Positions 63,921 to 64,000 of a stretch of 64,000 bases of DNA are shown here, one piece after another (the first letter of the stretch is position 1; each line of letters starts with the position of its first letter). Source of the stretch: Bacteroidota bacterium. GTDB lineage: Bacteria > Bacteroidota > Bacteroidia > Bacteroidales > JAAUTT01. The position numbers were made by a program, and so were the translations under genes. The DNA is taken from NCBI GenBank assembly GCA_020048915.1, contig JAIFLU010000033.1:1-64000 (forward strand), written 5' to 3'. The notes beneath the pieces were generated by a model. It searched no databases. It saw only the letters and a program-made list of their open reading frames with translations, and was not told where the DNA came from.

Positions 63921-64000
63921 TTAATTGATTTTCAGGATATTATTAATGTATTCGATTGCCTTTTGGTTAGCAACATCAGGAGTATATTTGTTGCTTTCGT
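63921..64000 (-). CDS. C-terminal end of an unidentified protein, partial
   Basis: The last 26 codons of a minus-strand frame enter from the window edge and end in YTPDVANQKAIEYINNILKIN. The stop is 10 bp before the TIM-barrel gene start, so it is the preceding gene of the same operon. Too little is visible to name it. Confidence 0.5.
   Translation of the reverse strand, partial: ESNKYTPDVANQKAIEYINNILKIN

Noticed and set aside
1-64000. tRNA, rRNA, CRISPR array, prophage, replication origin
   Set aside because: No cloverleaf-like sequence, no regularly spaced repeats, no phage structural genes and no origin-like repeat cluster were recognised by reading.

Overview
This window comes from a polysaccharide-degrading member of the Bacteroidota, probably a free-living Bacteroidales/Marinilabiliales-type organism (lineage is inference). 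The evidence is four SusC/SusD-type outer-membrane pairs, a hybrid two-component regulator (HTCS), two further Reg_prop propeller kinases, an ECF sigma/FecR pair, a type IX secretion sorting tail, A/T-rich gene starts without Shine-Dalgarno sequences, and many secreted or lipoprotein glycoside hydrolases. No rRNA, tRNA or CRISPR was seen.

Layout. (1) 1-541: the 3' end of a large glycan-active protein with a discoidin-like domain. (2) 850-13397: one operon with two tandem SusC/SusD pairs and a secreted three-repeat putative glycan-binding protein, closed by a strong terminator. (3) 13814-24304: a hydrolase operon with GH95, an SGNH/sialate-esterase-like acetylesterase, GH42, GH78 and GH51, closed by a terminator. 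(4) 24444-31509: ECF sigma factor, FecR anti-sigma, an STN-bearing SusC and its SusD, with two hairpins between anti-sigma gene and transporter. (5) 31573-36644: GH105, GH28 and a divergent GH92, starting directly on a terminator. Regions 2 to 5 look like one large locus for a rhamnogalacturonan-type pectin carrying galactose, arabinose, rhamnose, fucose or L-galactose, and acetyl groups. The two parts use different regulatory logic.

(6) 37411-48644: an HTCS regulator, a SusC/SusD pair, a GDPD-like phosphodiesterase and an alkaline phosphatase. This looks like a transporter-coupled organophosphate or phosphoglycan module. (7) About 48.7-52.7 kb: a mosaic patch with a 5'-truncated outer-membrane gene, a small membrane protein, a Crp/Fnr-type regulator, a serine hydrolase, a small outer-membrane protein, two related palindromic repeats and an IS481-type transposase remnant. 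(8) 52819-61887, minus strand: three histidine-kinase genes, two with double Reg_prop propellers, none with a DNA-binding output domain. (9) 61.9-64 kb: a candidate MITE, the 3' stump of a GH3 gene, and a secreted xylose-isomerase-like TIM-barrel protein.

The points most worth a second look are the GH92 whose catalytic acid position is Gln, the HTCS-SusCD-phosphodiesterase-phosphatase module, the output-less three-kinase cluster, the paired hairpins and start-abutting terminator in the ECF-controlled region, and the MITE-like element. All functional assignments come from motif reading of translated sequence. No database search was run.
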